A stretch of DNA of 26,790 nt. Source: JBBRXJ01 sp038248505. GTDB lineage: Bacteria; Bacteroidota; Bacteroidia; Bacteroidales; JBBRXJ01. The notes beneath the pieces are model-generated. The model was given only the letters and a program-made list of their open reading frames with translations, made no database searches and was not told where the DNA came from. How positions within the stretch are numbered: position 1 is the first letter of the stretch; every line of letters begins with the position of its first letter. Below are positions 1-9,113 of this stretch, in pieces. The stretch covers positions 1 through 26,790 of the forward strand of contig JBBRXJ010000049.1 of NCBI GenBank assembly GCA_038248505.1, given 5' to 3'. The position numbers were made by a program, and so were the translations under genes.

Positions 1-19
1 AATATAAAAAAAACAATTA

Positions 20-95
20 GAATCCCTGACGGGATTTGCTGAGTTGTTTTAATAATTTTTACCGAAATAACGTCTCTAACGGGACAAAAATGTCC
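20..95. repeat. Pair of REP-like short palindromes
   Basis: Two small hairpins share the core TC[CT]CT[GA]ACGGGA. The first is AATCCC-TGAC-GGGATT at 21-36, and the second is GTCTC-TAAC-GGGAC at 72-85 with one G-T pair. The two cores start exactly 50 bases apart (23 and 73). GGACA/TGTCC (82-86/91-95) could form an alternative hairpin with the second. Short GGGAC-type palindromes dispersed between genes are common in Bacteroidota and resemble REP elements; that identity is from general knowledge and cannot be confirmed from two copies. A minus-strand reading frame that crosses these hairpins and runs off the window is probably not coding. Confidence 0.5.
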
Positions 96-118
96 GACAA
101 TCATAGGGTAAAACTATA

Positions 119-139
119 GGTGTACAATTATGCAGAATC
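119..139 (+). repeat. Left copy of a 21-bp inverted repeat framing the SusCD locus
   Basis: These 21 bases are the exact reverse complement of 9114-9134. The copy ends 60 bases before the sigma-factor start codon, and both copies point inward. The core TGTACAATTATGCA is itself an imperfect dyad centred on AATT (half-sites TGTACAA and TGCATAA). The match does not extend beyond 21 bases on either side, and I see no target-site duplication outside the two copies. It could be a terminal repeat, a recombination site or an operator placed at both ends. Confidence 0.8.
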
Positions 140-199
140 AAAAAGGAAAATACAATTACATTTATATCGATAGTAAATACTATTTATATACAGATTTTA

Positions 200-805
200 A
201 TGAATACAAATTCAACATCACCAGCAGATAAAGAAAATCAGCTGTTTGACGGTATACGTTGTGGCGATAGACTCTCTTTTGATACATTATTTCGAATGAT
301 GTATGCACCGCTGTGCCATTATGCTTTTCTTATTTTAAAATCGAAGGAAGATGCGGAGGAGATTGTTCAGGAATGTTTTATTTACTTATGGGAGAATGCC
401 TGCAATATAAAAATAAACACCTCAGCAAAGTCTTATCTGTATACCATGGTACGTAATCGTAGTTTAAATTTTTATAAGAAAGTTAATCAAACTGAAATTA
501 ATAATAATGATTATCTAAAAACCTTTTATAGTGATACAGATGGAGTTGATTCATTGAATGTTGAGCTTATAAAACAATTGCCCAATGCTATAAATAGTTT
601 GCCAGAAAAATGTAAAGAAATATTTTTACTTCGAAAAATTGAGGGACTTAGTTATATTGAGATTGGCAAAATTTTAGATATATCCGAAAAACCTATTGAA
701 AATCAAATTACAATTGCAATAAAGAAATTGCGAGAATTTTTAAAGCCACATCTAAACAACATAAGTTATATAATTGTATTAATGCTTGTTACATCTTTTT
801 TTTAA
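200..805 (+). CDS. ECF-subfamily RNA polymerase sigma factor
   Basis: This 201-residue protein directs RNA polymerase to a small set of promoters and is normally held by the FecR-type anti-sigma factor encoded next. A sigma-70 region 2 spans about residues 27-95, with the acidic KEDAEEIVQECFIYLWE helix and the SYLYTMVRNRSLNFYKK end. A region 4 helix-turn-helix spans about 125-185 (LPEKCKEIFLLRKIEGLSY through ISEKPIENQI). The C-terminus is a short hydrophobic tail (YIIVLMLVTSFF), which is common in Bacteroidota ECF factors of this type. The ATG at 200 is the first in frame and leaves a full region 2. The only promoter-like sequence upstream is a weak TACATTTA at 157-164 without a matching -33 box. 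Position and order suggest it controls the SusCD locus downstream. Confidence 0.92.
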   Translation: MNTNSTSPADKENQLFDGIRCGDRLSFDTLFRMMYAPLCHYAFLILKSKEDAEEIVQECFIYLWENACNIKINTSAKSYLYTMVRNRSLNFYKKVNQTEINNNDYLKTFYSDTDGVDSLNVELIKQLPNAINSLPEKCKEIFLLRKIEGLSYIEIGKILDISEKPIENQITIAIKKLREFLKPHLNNISYIIVLMLVTSFF

Positions 806-879
806 AATAATATTGAATTCCTTTGGGGGTTAATGAGAATCCCATTGTCATATATATGAAATCATACAAAATGTATTTT

Positions 880-1866
880 ATGAGTAATGCCAAAGTACCA
901 TATGATTTAATGATCCGATTTTTTTCAGGACTAGCAACGACAAATGAACAGCAGTCGTTGGAGGTATGGAGAAAAGCATCAGATGAGAATGAACGTGTTT
1001 TTATTGAAATGAAAACAATTTGGTCTGTGTCTGATAGCAAGAATTCGTTCTTTGAATCGAGTACCGAAGCCGCATTGGCTAAGGTCTCAAAGCAATTAAA
1101 TGAGCAAAAGCCTAAGCATGTAATAGGTTTGAGAGAAAGGTTTACGCCCATTATTCGCATTGCAGCTATTATTTTAGTAATTGTGGGCATTAGCTCTTTT
1201 TACTTCTTATTTATGCGCCATGGGAATATGATTATAGAAACCCAAAGTGCTGGTCAGTATGTTGCCTTATCAGATGGAACGAAGGTGTGGTTAAACAAAA
1301 ATTCATCTATTTCATTTCTTGAGTCATTTGATGCAAAACAACGAAAAATCACACTAAAAGGAGAAGCTTATTTTGATGTGAACCGCGATACCTTGCGTCC
1401 TTTCATTATTGAGACCATTGAATCGGAAGTAACCGTTCTTGGCACTGAATTTAATATCCGCGCGTATGATAATGAAGAAGACGTGCAAGTTTCAGTTACT
1501 GAGGGTAAGGTTGCTTTCTCAAATGATCGTGATCGTGTAACATTAGTGGTAGGAGAATCAGGAGTAATGACCAAAAGTAATATGAGTTTGAAAAAGCATA
1601 GCACATATTCTTCAAATGAATTGGCCTGGCACACCGGTATTCTTCAATTTGAAAATGCTTCTTTACCAAATGTATTTTCCGATTTGAATGCCTACTATGA
1701 TCTTGAGTTTAAAGCCGAATTTGCCGGATGGGAAAAGCTTGAACTAAATACCATTTTTGATAATGCAACAAAAGAAGTGGTAATTAAAACACTTGAACTA
1801 ACTCTAGATGCTAAGTGTGTTAAAAATAACAATACCTATGTTTTTAGTAAAATAGTAAGCGAATAA
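880..1866 (+). CDS. FecR-family anti-sigma factor
   Basis: This inner-membrane anti-sigma factor is expected to bind the ECF factor in the cytoplasm and to sense an outer-membrane transducer through its periplasmic part. From the start chosen here, a cytoplasmic N-terminal region of about 85 residues (DLMIRFFSGLATTNEQQSL) is followed by one membrane segment (about 90-112, IRIAAIILVIVGISSFYFLF). A FecR domain follows (GQYVALSDGTKVWLNKNSSISF through GEAYFDV, FIIETIESEVTVLGTEFNI and VTEGKVAF). A C-terminal STN-like DUF4974 domain (LQFENASLPNVFSDLNAYYDL through TYVFSK) completes it. The frame is open back to a TTG at 823, and another ATG lies at 856. ATG 880 was preferred because MSNAKVPYDLMIRFFSG matches the usual start of the family. 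The stop overlaps the next gene by one base (TAATG), implying coupled translation. Confidence 0.9.
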   Translation: MSNAKVPYDLMIRFFSGLATTNEQQSLEVWRKASDENERVFIEMKTIWSVSDSKNSFFESSTEAALAKVSKQLNEQKPKHVIGLRERFTPIIRIAAIILVIVGISSFYFLFMRHGNMIIETQSAGQYVALSDGTKVWLNKNSSISFLESFDAKQRKITLKGEAYFDVNRDTLRPFIIETIESEVTVLGTEFNIRAYDNEEDVQVSVTEGKVAFSNDRDRVTLVVGESGVMTKSNMSLKKHSTYSSNELAWHTGILQFENASLPNVFSDLNAYYDLEFKAEFAGWEKLELNTIFDNATKEVVIKTLELTLDAKCVKNNNTYVFSKIVSE

Positions 1867-3065
1867 TGAAAAATATTATCGCCATATTATTCTTAAATTG
1901 TTGTGTTCTTGCAGCACAAAATGAGAACCCCGATTTGAATAAATTGGTTTCAATTGATTTAACGGGATACTCATATACTGATGCAACACGCGAAATAACG
2001 AGTAAATTTGGTCTTACCTTTTCATATACCTCAAATGTTTTACCCTCAAAAAGCATAAGCAAAGGCAGGTTCAACAATCAATCCTTAGAGTATTTATTGA
2101 ATAGTATTTTTGGAACAAATGGAATTGAATGGCTGCTTAATAATAATCAAGTAATTATTAGAGCTTCCAAAAATATCAAATCGAATTATTATGTTGAAGG
2201 TATTGTAAAGGATGTATCAACTCATACAGGTATTGCCTATGCAACTATTGAAATTAAAGGCAAACAAAGAGGAGTTGTGGCAGATCATGCAGGGCGTTTT
2301 GAGTTCTCGTTAACAGCTGAAAATTTTAATGACAGCTTAGTTTTTTCATGCATGGGATATGATAGACACTCAATAAGCTTAAAGGAGGCTCTTAAAACGA
2401 ATCCTATTCAAATAGCATTAAATGCATCCACGGTGGTTTTACCAACCTTTGAAATTCATAAAAAAGACATTAAAATTCAGCTGTGGGGAAATAAACGAAA
2501 TAGATCTATTAGTTCTTTGTACCTTGATACACATGGCCAACAGGTTGCTCTATATATTAAAAATGAAGATGCGCGTGTGGGTAAAATTCGCTCCGTACAA
2601 TTTTATTTATGTAAGGAGGGGAATACGGAAGTTCCATTTAGAGTTCGCTTATACTTTGCCGATACTGCAACAGGTAAGCCATCAGCCGATATGATTGAAG
2701 ATATATTGGTGGTTAAACCAAATGAAGGCAAGGGTTGGTATAAAGTAGATCTTCAAAAACTCTTTATTGCGCTTCCTAAGGATGGATTTTTCGTAGCTAT
2801 CGAAGGTATTTTTCCAGATGATTATGATTTCTATTATCAGGGAAAGGATTTTGATTTAGGTACAGAACAAGAAATAGATTTCATTGAAAACGATGAGTTT
2901 ACTCAAACTGTATCCTATGGTCAACGCATTGGATATGCACGACAAAGTGGTGAAAATAATACATGGCATTACTCACTCTCACATACATGGTTTCAAATTC
3001 GCAAACAAGCACTGGGTGTTATGATCGCTGCAGAGGTCGAATACTCAAAAGAGAAAATATATTAA
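1866..3065 (+). CDS. Secreted STN plus carboxypeptidase-regulatory-like protein without a beta-barrel
   Basis: A 399-residue exported protein. A signal peptide (about 1-17) is followed by an STN (secretin/TonB N-terminal) domain at about 27-98 (LVSIDLTGYSYTDATREI through WLLNNNQVIIRA). A carboxypeptidase-D regulatory-like beta-sandwich spans about 108-190 (VEGIVKDVSTHTGIAYATI, GRFEFSL). A C-terminal part of about 200 residues looks like a further beta-sandwich (VRLYFADTATGKPSADM, DGFFVAIEGIFPDD). STN domains normally sit at the N-terminus of TonB-dependent transducers and contact FecR. Here there is no plug and no barrel, so the protein cannot itself be a porin-like transporter. It overlaps fecR by one base and is followed after ten bases by the next secreted protein. 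By inference it is a separate signalling adaptor for the FecR partner; its ligand is unknown. Confidence 0.8.
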   Translation: MKNIIAILFLNCCVLAAQNENPDLNKLVSIDLTGYSYTDATREITSKFGLTFSYTSNVLPSKSISKGRFNNQSLEYLLNSIFGTNGIEWLLNNNQVIIRASKNIKSNYYVEGIVKDVSTHTGIAYATIEIKGKQRGVVADHAGRFEFSLTAENFNDSLVFSCMGYDRHSISLKEALKTNPIQIALNASTVVLPTFEIHKKDIKIQLWGNKRNRSISSLYLDTHGQQVALYIKNEDARVGKIRSVQFYLCKEGNTEVPFRVRLYFADTATGKPSADMIEDILVVKPNEGKGWYKVDLQKLFIALPKDGFFVAIEGIFPDDYDFYYQGKDFDLGTEQEIDFIENDEFTQTVSYGQRIGYARQSGENNTWHYSLSHTWFQIRKQALGVMIAAEVEYSKEKIY

Positions 3066-3075
3066 ACTTAAAAAA

Positions 3076-4101
3076 ATGAAAAAGCACATATTAACGATAC
3101 TGTTTATTATACTGACTTTTGTTGGAGCAAAAGCACAGTGCAATTATCGGTTGGTCGAAAAAGCTACCTCCATGGCAGGGAAGCATGCTATCTTTTTGCG
3201 CGATTTTAAAATTAAATTTTCAGAAGGTACAATGGAAAATCCTAGTCCGGTTGGAAAATACTCGATGATGATGAATGCTGGGGTAAATTATCGTTTCACA
3301 ATTGCAAATTCAAGTGAATTGCCAGGTAAAGGGATAGTTCAATTATATCAAAAAGATCAACTTAAGGCTAGTACATTTAACGATGAAACAATGACTGATA
3401 AACAATTGTTTGATTATAAATGTGAAAAGACAGGTAGCTATCAGTTGTTCATCTCATTTCGTGAAGGTCAACAAGGTTGTGCTGTTACAGTAGTATCGAT
3501 GCTAACCTATGACTCTATAGAACCCGTAGAGCCATTGATTAAAATTGATAGATTGGATGATGTTGTTTATATAAACATTGATAATCCGATACATTTTGAG
3601 TCACCGAAGTACCTCAATTCTATTGTTGAGGTTTATGTAGATAGTGCTTTTATTACAGGATCGCAGGGAGACTACATACTACATACAGAAAAAACAGGAT
3701 TGGTTAATATGGATATATTTGTTAAAGATAGTAGCGGTAACATCCTTGAAAAAGAAAGAAAAATATTTACATCAAAAATACTACCCCTCCCCTATCTAAC
3801 ACTAAACGGGACATCTGGAGGAATTATTTCTGAGCGTGAAGTTAGTCTTGCGGCAGAAGTGGAGTTAGAAAGTAAAATTGAATTAGGTACAATGCCTTTT
3901 GAAATTATTGAGTACACCATTTCTCGAGATCCCACCGGAATAGATGGTATCACTTGGCCTAACGCTGAACTATCAGAGCAGCAAAAAAGATTTATCAGTT
4001 CATTGTCGCGCGGACAAACATTTTACATAAGCAATATTCTTGTTAAAGGACCCAATAAAAAGATTGAAAAACTGGCTCCAGTAGGCTTCATTATCGAATA
4101 G
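3076..4101 (+). CDS. Secreted protein with GldM C-terminal-like domains
   Basis: A 341-residue exported protein with a signal peptide ending at AKA|QC (about residue 20). The N-terminal half (21-150) is an unrecognised, probably beta-rich domain (LRDFKIKF, YRFTIANSSEL, SYQLFISFREGQQGCAV). The C-terminal half resembles the last two periplasmic domains of the gliding/T9SS motor protein GldM. The stretch VVYINIDNPIHF at about 163-174 matches the start of GldM domain 3 in pattern. The stretch SGGIISEREVSLAAEVELE, then EQQKRFISSLSRGQTFYISN and ILVKGPNKKIEKLAPVGFII, matches domain 4. The N-terminal transmembrane helices and long coiled region of true GldM are absent, so this is not gldM. This assignment is from remembered family patterns, not a search. 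It lies ten bases after the STN protein and 52 before SusC, clearly in the same unit. Confidence 0.6.
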   Translation: MKKHILTILFIILTFVGAKAQCNYRLVEKATSMAGKHAIFLRDFKIKFSEGTMENPSPVGKYSMMMNAGVNYRFTIANSSELPGKGIVQLYQKDQLKASTFNDETMTDKQLFDYKCEKTGSYQLFISFREGQQGCAVTVVSMLTYDSIEPVEPLIKIDRLDDVVYINIDNPIHFESPKYLNSIVEVYVDSAFITGSQGDYILHTEKTGLVNMDIFVKDSSGNILEKERKIFTSKILPLPYLTLNGTSGGIISEREVSLAAEVELESKIELGTMPFEIIEYTISRDPTGIDGITWPNAELSEQQKRFISSLSRGQTFYISNILVKGPNKKIEKLAPVGFIIE

Positions 4102-4153
4102 AAGCCGCGTTCTACTTCTCGTTACAATTCATTAATCTTAATGCTTTAATGCT

Positions 4154-7100
4154 ATGAAAAAAATAGTAATTGCCATAGTCATGTCCATACTTAACATGTA
4201 TGCGGTGTGTGCGCAAACAAGAAAAATCTCCGGAACGATTAGCAATAAGGAGTCGGGTGAAACATTGCCCGGTGCTACTATACAGATAAAAGGCACAACA
4301 CAAGGAACAACAAGTAATGATGATGGGATGTATGTTTTAGAAGCTAAAATAGGAAGTACTTTGATTGTTGGTTTTAGTGGATTAGAAGATATAGAGTATG
4401 TAGTTGAGGATTCTAAATCTACAAAAGTTGTAAATTTTGAGTTAAGTCCGGAGGCTATTAGCTTGGGACCTATCAATATTTATGGTGCCCATAAAACAAC
4501 AGGTCCAGGAACCGTTGACGTAATTCGGATTAAAGACTTACCCAATGACCCTACCAGAACAATTACAAATGCATTGAGTGGAGGTTCAGGAATTTTTGTA
4601 AATGCTTCTGATGGAACGCTTGGAAGTAAAGCAAATATTAGCATACGAAACATGCATACTATTAGTATTTCAAATAGTCCGCTGTGGATTATTGATGGAA
4701 TGCCAGTTCAAAGTGATGCTATATCAGGTCAGGATCCACTCTCACTCATTAATCAGAATGATATAGAATCATTTGTTATTTTAAAAGATGCTATTGCTAC
4801 CTCATTATATGGCTCGAGAGGATCAAATGGCGTTATCCTGGTGAATACAAAATCAGGAAAATTCAATCAAGATAAAATACGAACCAATATTAGTTATTCA
4901 AGTGGCATTTCAAAAATAGGAAAGAATCCGGATAGAATGAATTTTGCAAACAGCAGTGAGTATTTCCGTATTGTTGATCAGGCAAAGAGTAATACTGGAA
5001 TGAATGGGTTTTCACCTCAAGAAGTAACACAGTTTTTTAAGAGTAATGGTAATGACACCATTATTTCAATTAGCCGTGAGGATGCTGAAAAAGTAAATTC
5101 AAATTGGTTTGACGAAGTATTGCGATTAGGTAGTACGCACGATCTTAATCTCTCATCAAGCGGTGGTAATAAAAAAAATCATTTTATTATTCGTTAAACT
5201 ATAAAAATGTAAAAGGGATCATTCAAAACAATGATATGACCTCTCTACTTGGGAGATTTAATATGAGTTTTGAACCAATAAAGAATTTTACTATTGCGCC
5301 TAAAATGAGTATGGGTTATACTGATAACAATCAACCAAGAGGGCGAAATGGTTGGGGTGGTGGCTTTGGTAATGCATTTACAAATTCATTGCCTTGGTTT
5401 CCTAAAACAAATTCGAATCATCCATCGGGTTATTGGAATCCAATGTCGAAGTATAATATTGCTGCAAATATGGATAATGATGCTATGACACTTGATCGTT
5501 TGTTATCTTATCGTAGCATGACAAATGTTGAGTTTGAGTGGAGAGTCCCAATGATTAAAAATTTAAAAATTAGATCTGAATCGGGAATGGACTATATAAG
5601 TAGTAAGAAGGATATCTGGACTTCGCAATATCTTAATAGAGATGGATCGCAAGCTATTACCGATATTAACGGAAAGCGCACATTAAATTATAATTTATAC
5701 GCCAATTATGATAAGTCATTCATGAAAAATCATACCATGAATTTTACACTAGGTAAGGAATATCAGGCAGATCGTAATAATAGAACCTTCATTAAGGCAG
5801 AGAACATGACCACTATTTATAAAGAAATAGGAAGCGATAGATCTCCTGCAGAAGATATTCGCGAAGCAAATTCGTATATGAGTTATGAGGAGTATTTACG
5901 ATCATATTTTGCTCGTGCAAACTACGATTTCAAGAAAAAATATTTATTGAGTATGAGTTGTCGTCGCGATGGTTCATCAAAATTTGATAATAGTTTGCGC
6001 TGGCATACCTTCTCTGCACTAGGATTAGGATGGCTTATGAGTGAGGAGCAATTCTTTAAAGAAAATATGCCGCTTTTCAGTAAGTTACAACTACGCGCTT
6101 CCTATGGAGAAACAGGCAATAAGAGTATTGAAAGTAGCCGTTTTGCGAATATTTATACAAACAAATTGGATGATGTATATGGTAATGATGATTTAATTTC
6201 AGGAGCGACGATTATAACCAATATTGGAAATCCCTTACTGACATGGGAAACAACCAATAGTTTAGATATAGGTATAGATTGGAGTATCAAAAAAAATAGA
6301 TACCAGGGTTCTATTGTATATTTCTACCAAAAAGTTACATATCTGCTTTTAGAAACTGAAATGCCGCCATCATCAACTGTTAAAAATTATTGGGATAATA
6401 TTCGTGATATGAGAAATTCAGGTTTTGAGTTTAATATTACTTCAGTAAATATTGACAAAGAAAAAAGTGGTTTTAGGTGGATTACTGATTTTAATTTTTC
6501 AATTAATGGAAACAAACTTTTATACATGGATGAAAAACGTAAGATAAGTGGCAGGAACATTCTTAAAGTAGGCGAGGAAATTAATACGATTTATATGGCT
6601 GAATCTGCTGGTGTTGATAGAGAAACTGGCCTTGATATGAAATTGATGCGAATTTATGGGATAAAGAAAATAAAATTGTTAAAACAGGCAAAATTATTCC
6701 TGCAACAAAAACGAATGCTGAAAAAAATAGAATTGTAATGGAGGGTAAGTCTGCGAGTCCAAAATACTATGGTGGAATAAATAATAAATTTGAAAATGTT
6801 ATAATTAAGGGTTTAGATTTAAATATTCGCTTGGTATTTTCAGGAGGAAACTACGAATACAATTATATTGAGCAACGTTCAGTTAATCTGGGCAATGGGG
6901 CTATGAACCTCAATAAAGACCTCATTGAAAATTCATGGACACCTGATAACAAAGACGCAAAATATCCCCTGCTTGTATGGAGTTACAAATTCCCTTACAG
7001 CTATGATGAAAATGGAAATATTGTAGGACAAGACGATCCAAAGTACAATCCAACAAACCCTTTATCGTTTAATTATGAATCCACTTCGCTATCGAGATAT

Positions 7101-7325
7101 TTATATAGAGCCGATTACATTCGTGTTAAATCTATTGAGATTGGATATACTATACCTAAGGTATTTGCTGAAAATCGTCTTAAATTAACTAGTCTACGAT
7201 TGTTTGCATCTGCAAATAATGTATTTGTATTCTCACCATTTTATAAAGGCTGGGATCCAGAAACAGGTGATCGCGCATTACCTCCTTCTCATACCTTTAA
7301 CTTTGGTATAAATATTGGTTTATAG
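4154..7325 (+). pseudogene. SusC/RagA-family TonB-linked outer-membrane protein, two frameshifts
   Basis: The gene is complete from signal peptide to C-terminal barrel strand but is broken into three frames (4154-5197, 5194-6738, about 6636-7325). Part one has a signal peptide, a carboxypeptidase-regulatory domain (about 22-105) and a plug with the SusC signature (SPLWIIDGMPV, AIATSLYGSRGSNGVILVNTKSG). Parts two and three are the barrel (GDSSKF-like RRDGSSKFDNSLRWHTFSALG, LQLRASYGETGNKS, DPETGDRALPPSHTFNFGINIGL). The first break lies near 5182-5200: one extra T in the TTTT run at 5182-5185 would give NHFYYSLNYKNVKG. The second lies near 6631-6645: one extra base restores YEIDANLWDKENKIVKTG. 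Both are net losses of one base (or 1 mod 3). Repaired length is about 1058 codons, normal for the family. There is no N-terminal STN domain. Such proteins import glycans or peptides with a SusD lipoprotein lid; as read here it could not be made. Confidence 0.88.
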
Positions 7326-7374
7326 TTCTTGTATATTTTAATAAAAATAATACTAACAATTAAAAAACACAAAT

Positions 7375-9084
7375 ATGAAAACGCTCGCAATCATCTCCGC
7401 AATTATTGTCCTATTTTCAATGGCTTCATGTAAGCATGAATTGGCAATAGATAATCCGCCTGAATTTCCATGGCAAAGTGTTAACGAATTTGAAATGGCT
7501 GTAAATACCCTATACAATTATGCGTTTTATTCTGATTGGGGTGGAGCTTATTATATGACGGCAAATGTAATTACTGAAGCGATGTCAGATATTTTATATA
7601 TGATTCCTGAGACATCTGAAAATTGGCCTCAACAAGAAGTATATTATCGCCAGACAAACGTACGCATTGGTCAGTCAGAAGCTTGTTATACTGCCGCATA
7701 CAAGGCGATTAATAATATAAATCAGGCATTAGATTTTGTGGTGAATAAACAAAACTATCTTAATAAAGATGGCGTACATCCATTTGATAAATTAAATACA
7801 TACGATCAGTTAAATTTAAATCGCCAGATGGGTGAATTACATTTTATGCGCGCATTCTCTTATTATAATATTAGCTTACTCTACAGCCATCCGGGGACTG
7901 AGGCATTTAATACAAATGTTTTACCATTGCGTAATAGATGGACATTTGAGGCAAAGGATTTAAAATCTCCCGAATTTGTTAGCGGAAAAAGAATTTATGA
8001 AGAGGTGATTATTTCTGATTTAATACAAGCCATTGAATTATTACCACTAAATTTTGCTGGTCAACATGAATCCTATCAATGGTGACGCGCAAATCGCTAT
8101 GCCGCTGCAGCAATTTTAGTGCGTGATTATTTTGCTATGGGAGCCGAAGATATAAGCTATTGGGATAAAGCCTTAGAAATTTTAAATGGTACGAGTTCTA
8201 TCGTCGGAATTTCGGAATTAGGTGCAATAGATTCGTGGCCATATACCATGAATGATGATCCGATAGTAGCATTTAACAGAAATGGCAATACTCCTGCATC
8301 AGAGGTTATTTGGGAAGCAGTGTATGATGAGAACCAAAGTGGAGGCCCAAAGGATGCAACATTGCTAACATGGAATAAATACTCCGCTTTTAATACAGAT
8401 AGCCTCCCCTATATATCAAACATAGATATTGCAAACTCTATAATAAAAGCAAATCGTTGTACTTGGCATGTGTTCTCCATGTCAGCTGCTACATCCTATT
8501 TTATAAGATGGCTTGATGCTTCGGCAATAACAAATACATTACCCTATTATAGCTTACCACTTCCTACTGTTCAGGCACAAGATGACAAGCGTTATAAACA
8601 ACTTTATCAGTTAATGCAAGTTGCCGATACCAATGGCAATCCATATTCAACGGAATTGTATGATACTAAATTCCCCAATGTACTTCGTCCGAATATTTGG
8701 TGTAATAAATTTTTTAGAGCCAAAAATGGACAGTATTCGACATTACCTGTTATTCGAATACCTGAATTATATTTAACTCGTGCTATCTTAAAAGTTAAAA
8801 CAACCGGAAATACTTTTGCAGGTTCAAGCGATATTGAGAAAATACAGATTGCTCGCGGATTAACAGTTACATCACCTGGCATGTTAAATGAAACGGAAGT
8901 AGAGCGCGAATGGATTCGGGAACTTGCTTTTGAAGGACATCGTTTGCGTTTTTTAATGGCGCTAAAAAAAGATATTCCTGCTGGTGACAGGGCAGTATCT
9001 TCAATTGCTTGGCCGTACAATTCAATAATTTCTAACGGAAGTATGTGGCAGATTCCACTTAATGAAACGGATTTTAAAAATTAA
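7375..9084 (+). pseudogene. SusD/RagB-family surface lipoprotein with an in-frame TGA
   Basis: This is the nutrient-binding lid partner of SusC. A lipoprotein signal (LFSMASC, cysteine 19) is followed by the helical SusD N-terminal region (MGELHFMRAFSYYNISLLYSHPG). A SusD C-terminal end (REWIRELAFEGHRLRFLMAL, WQIPLNETD) closes the family fold. The reading frame is continuous for 569 codons except for one TGA at 8083-8085. Around it the codons read YQW-stop-RANRYAAAAILVRDYFAMG. Family members commonly have glycine-arginine there, so one change GGA to TGA would explain it. The apparent GTG start at 8119 is only the continuation. Fifty bases separate it from susC. No other gene in the window uses an internal TGA, so recoding is unlikely; a nonsense mutation or a sequence error is more likely. 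No enzyme gene follows. Confidence 0.88.
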
Positions 9085-9113
9085 GTATCTATTACAATCT
9101 TAAAATTAAAATC

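Noticed and set aside
1..109. Minus-strand open frame running off the left edge
   Set aside because: It crosses both REP-like hairpins and has no recognisable protein character.
823..879. TTG-started N-terminal extension of the FecR protein
   Set aside because: The extra residues do not match the family, and the ATG at 880 gives the usual N-terminus.
4100..4119. AGAAG/CTTCT hairpin between the GldM-C-like gene and susC
   Set aside because: Only five pairs with a ten-base loop and no T-tract; not enough to call a terminator or attenuator.
5236..6738. Independent gene downstream of a truncated SusC
   Set aside because: The sequence is barrel continuing directly from the first fragment, with reading open back to about 5194 in this frame; it is one broken susC.
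8119..9084. Separate GTG-started SusD-like gene
   Set aside because: It is the in-frame continuation of the susD that begins at 7375, split only by the TGA at 8083-8085.
7375..9084. Alternative genetic code with TGA as a sense codon
   Set aside because: Only one internal TGA was found, in a gene beside a frameshifted partner; all conserved genes such as pheT, lpxB and surE are free of it.
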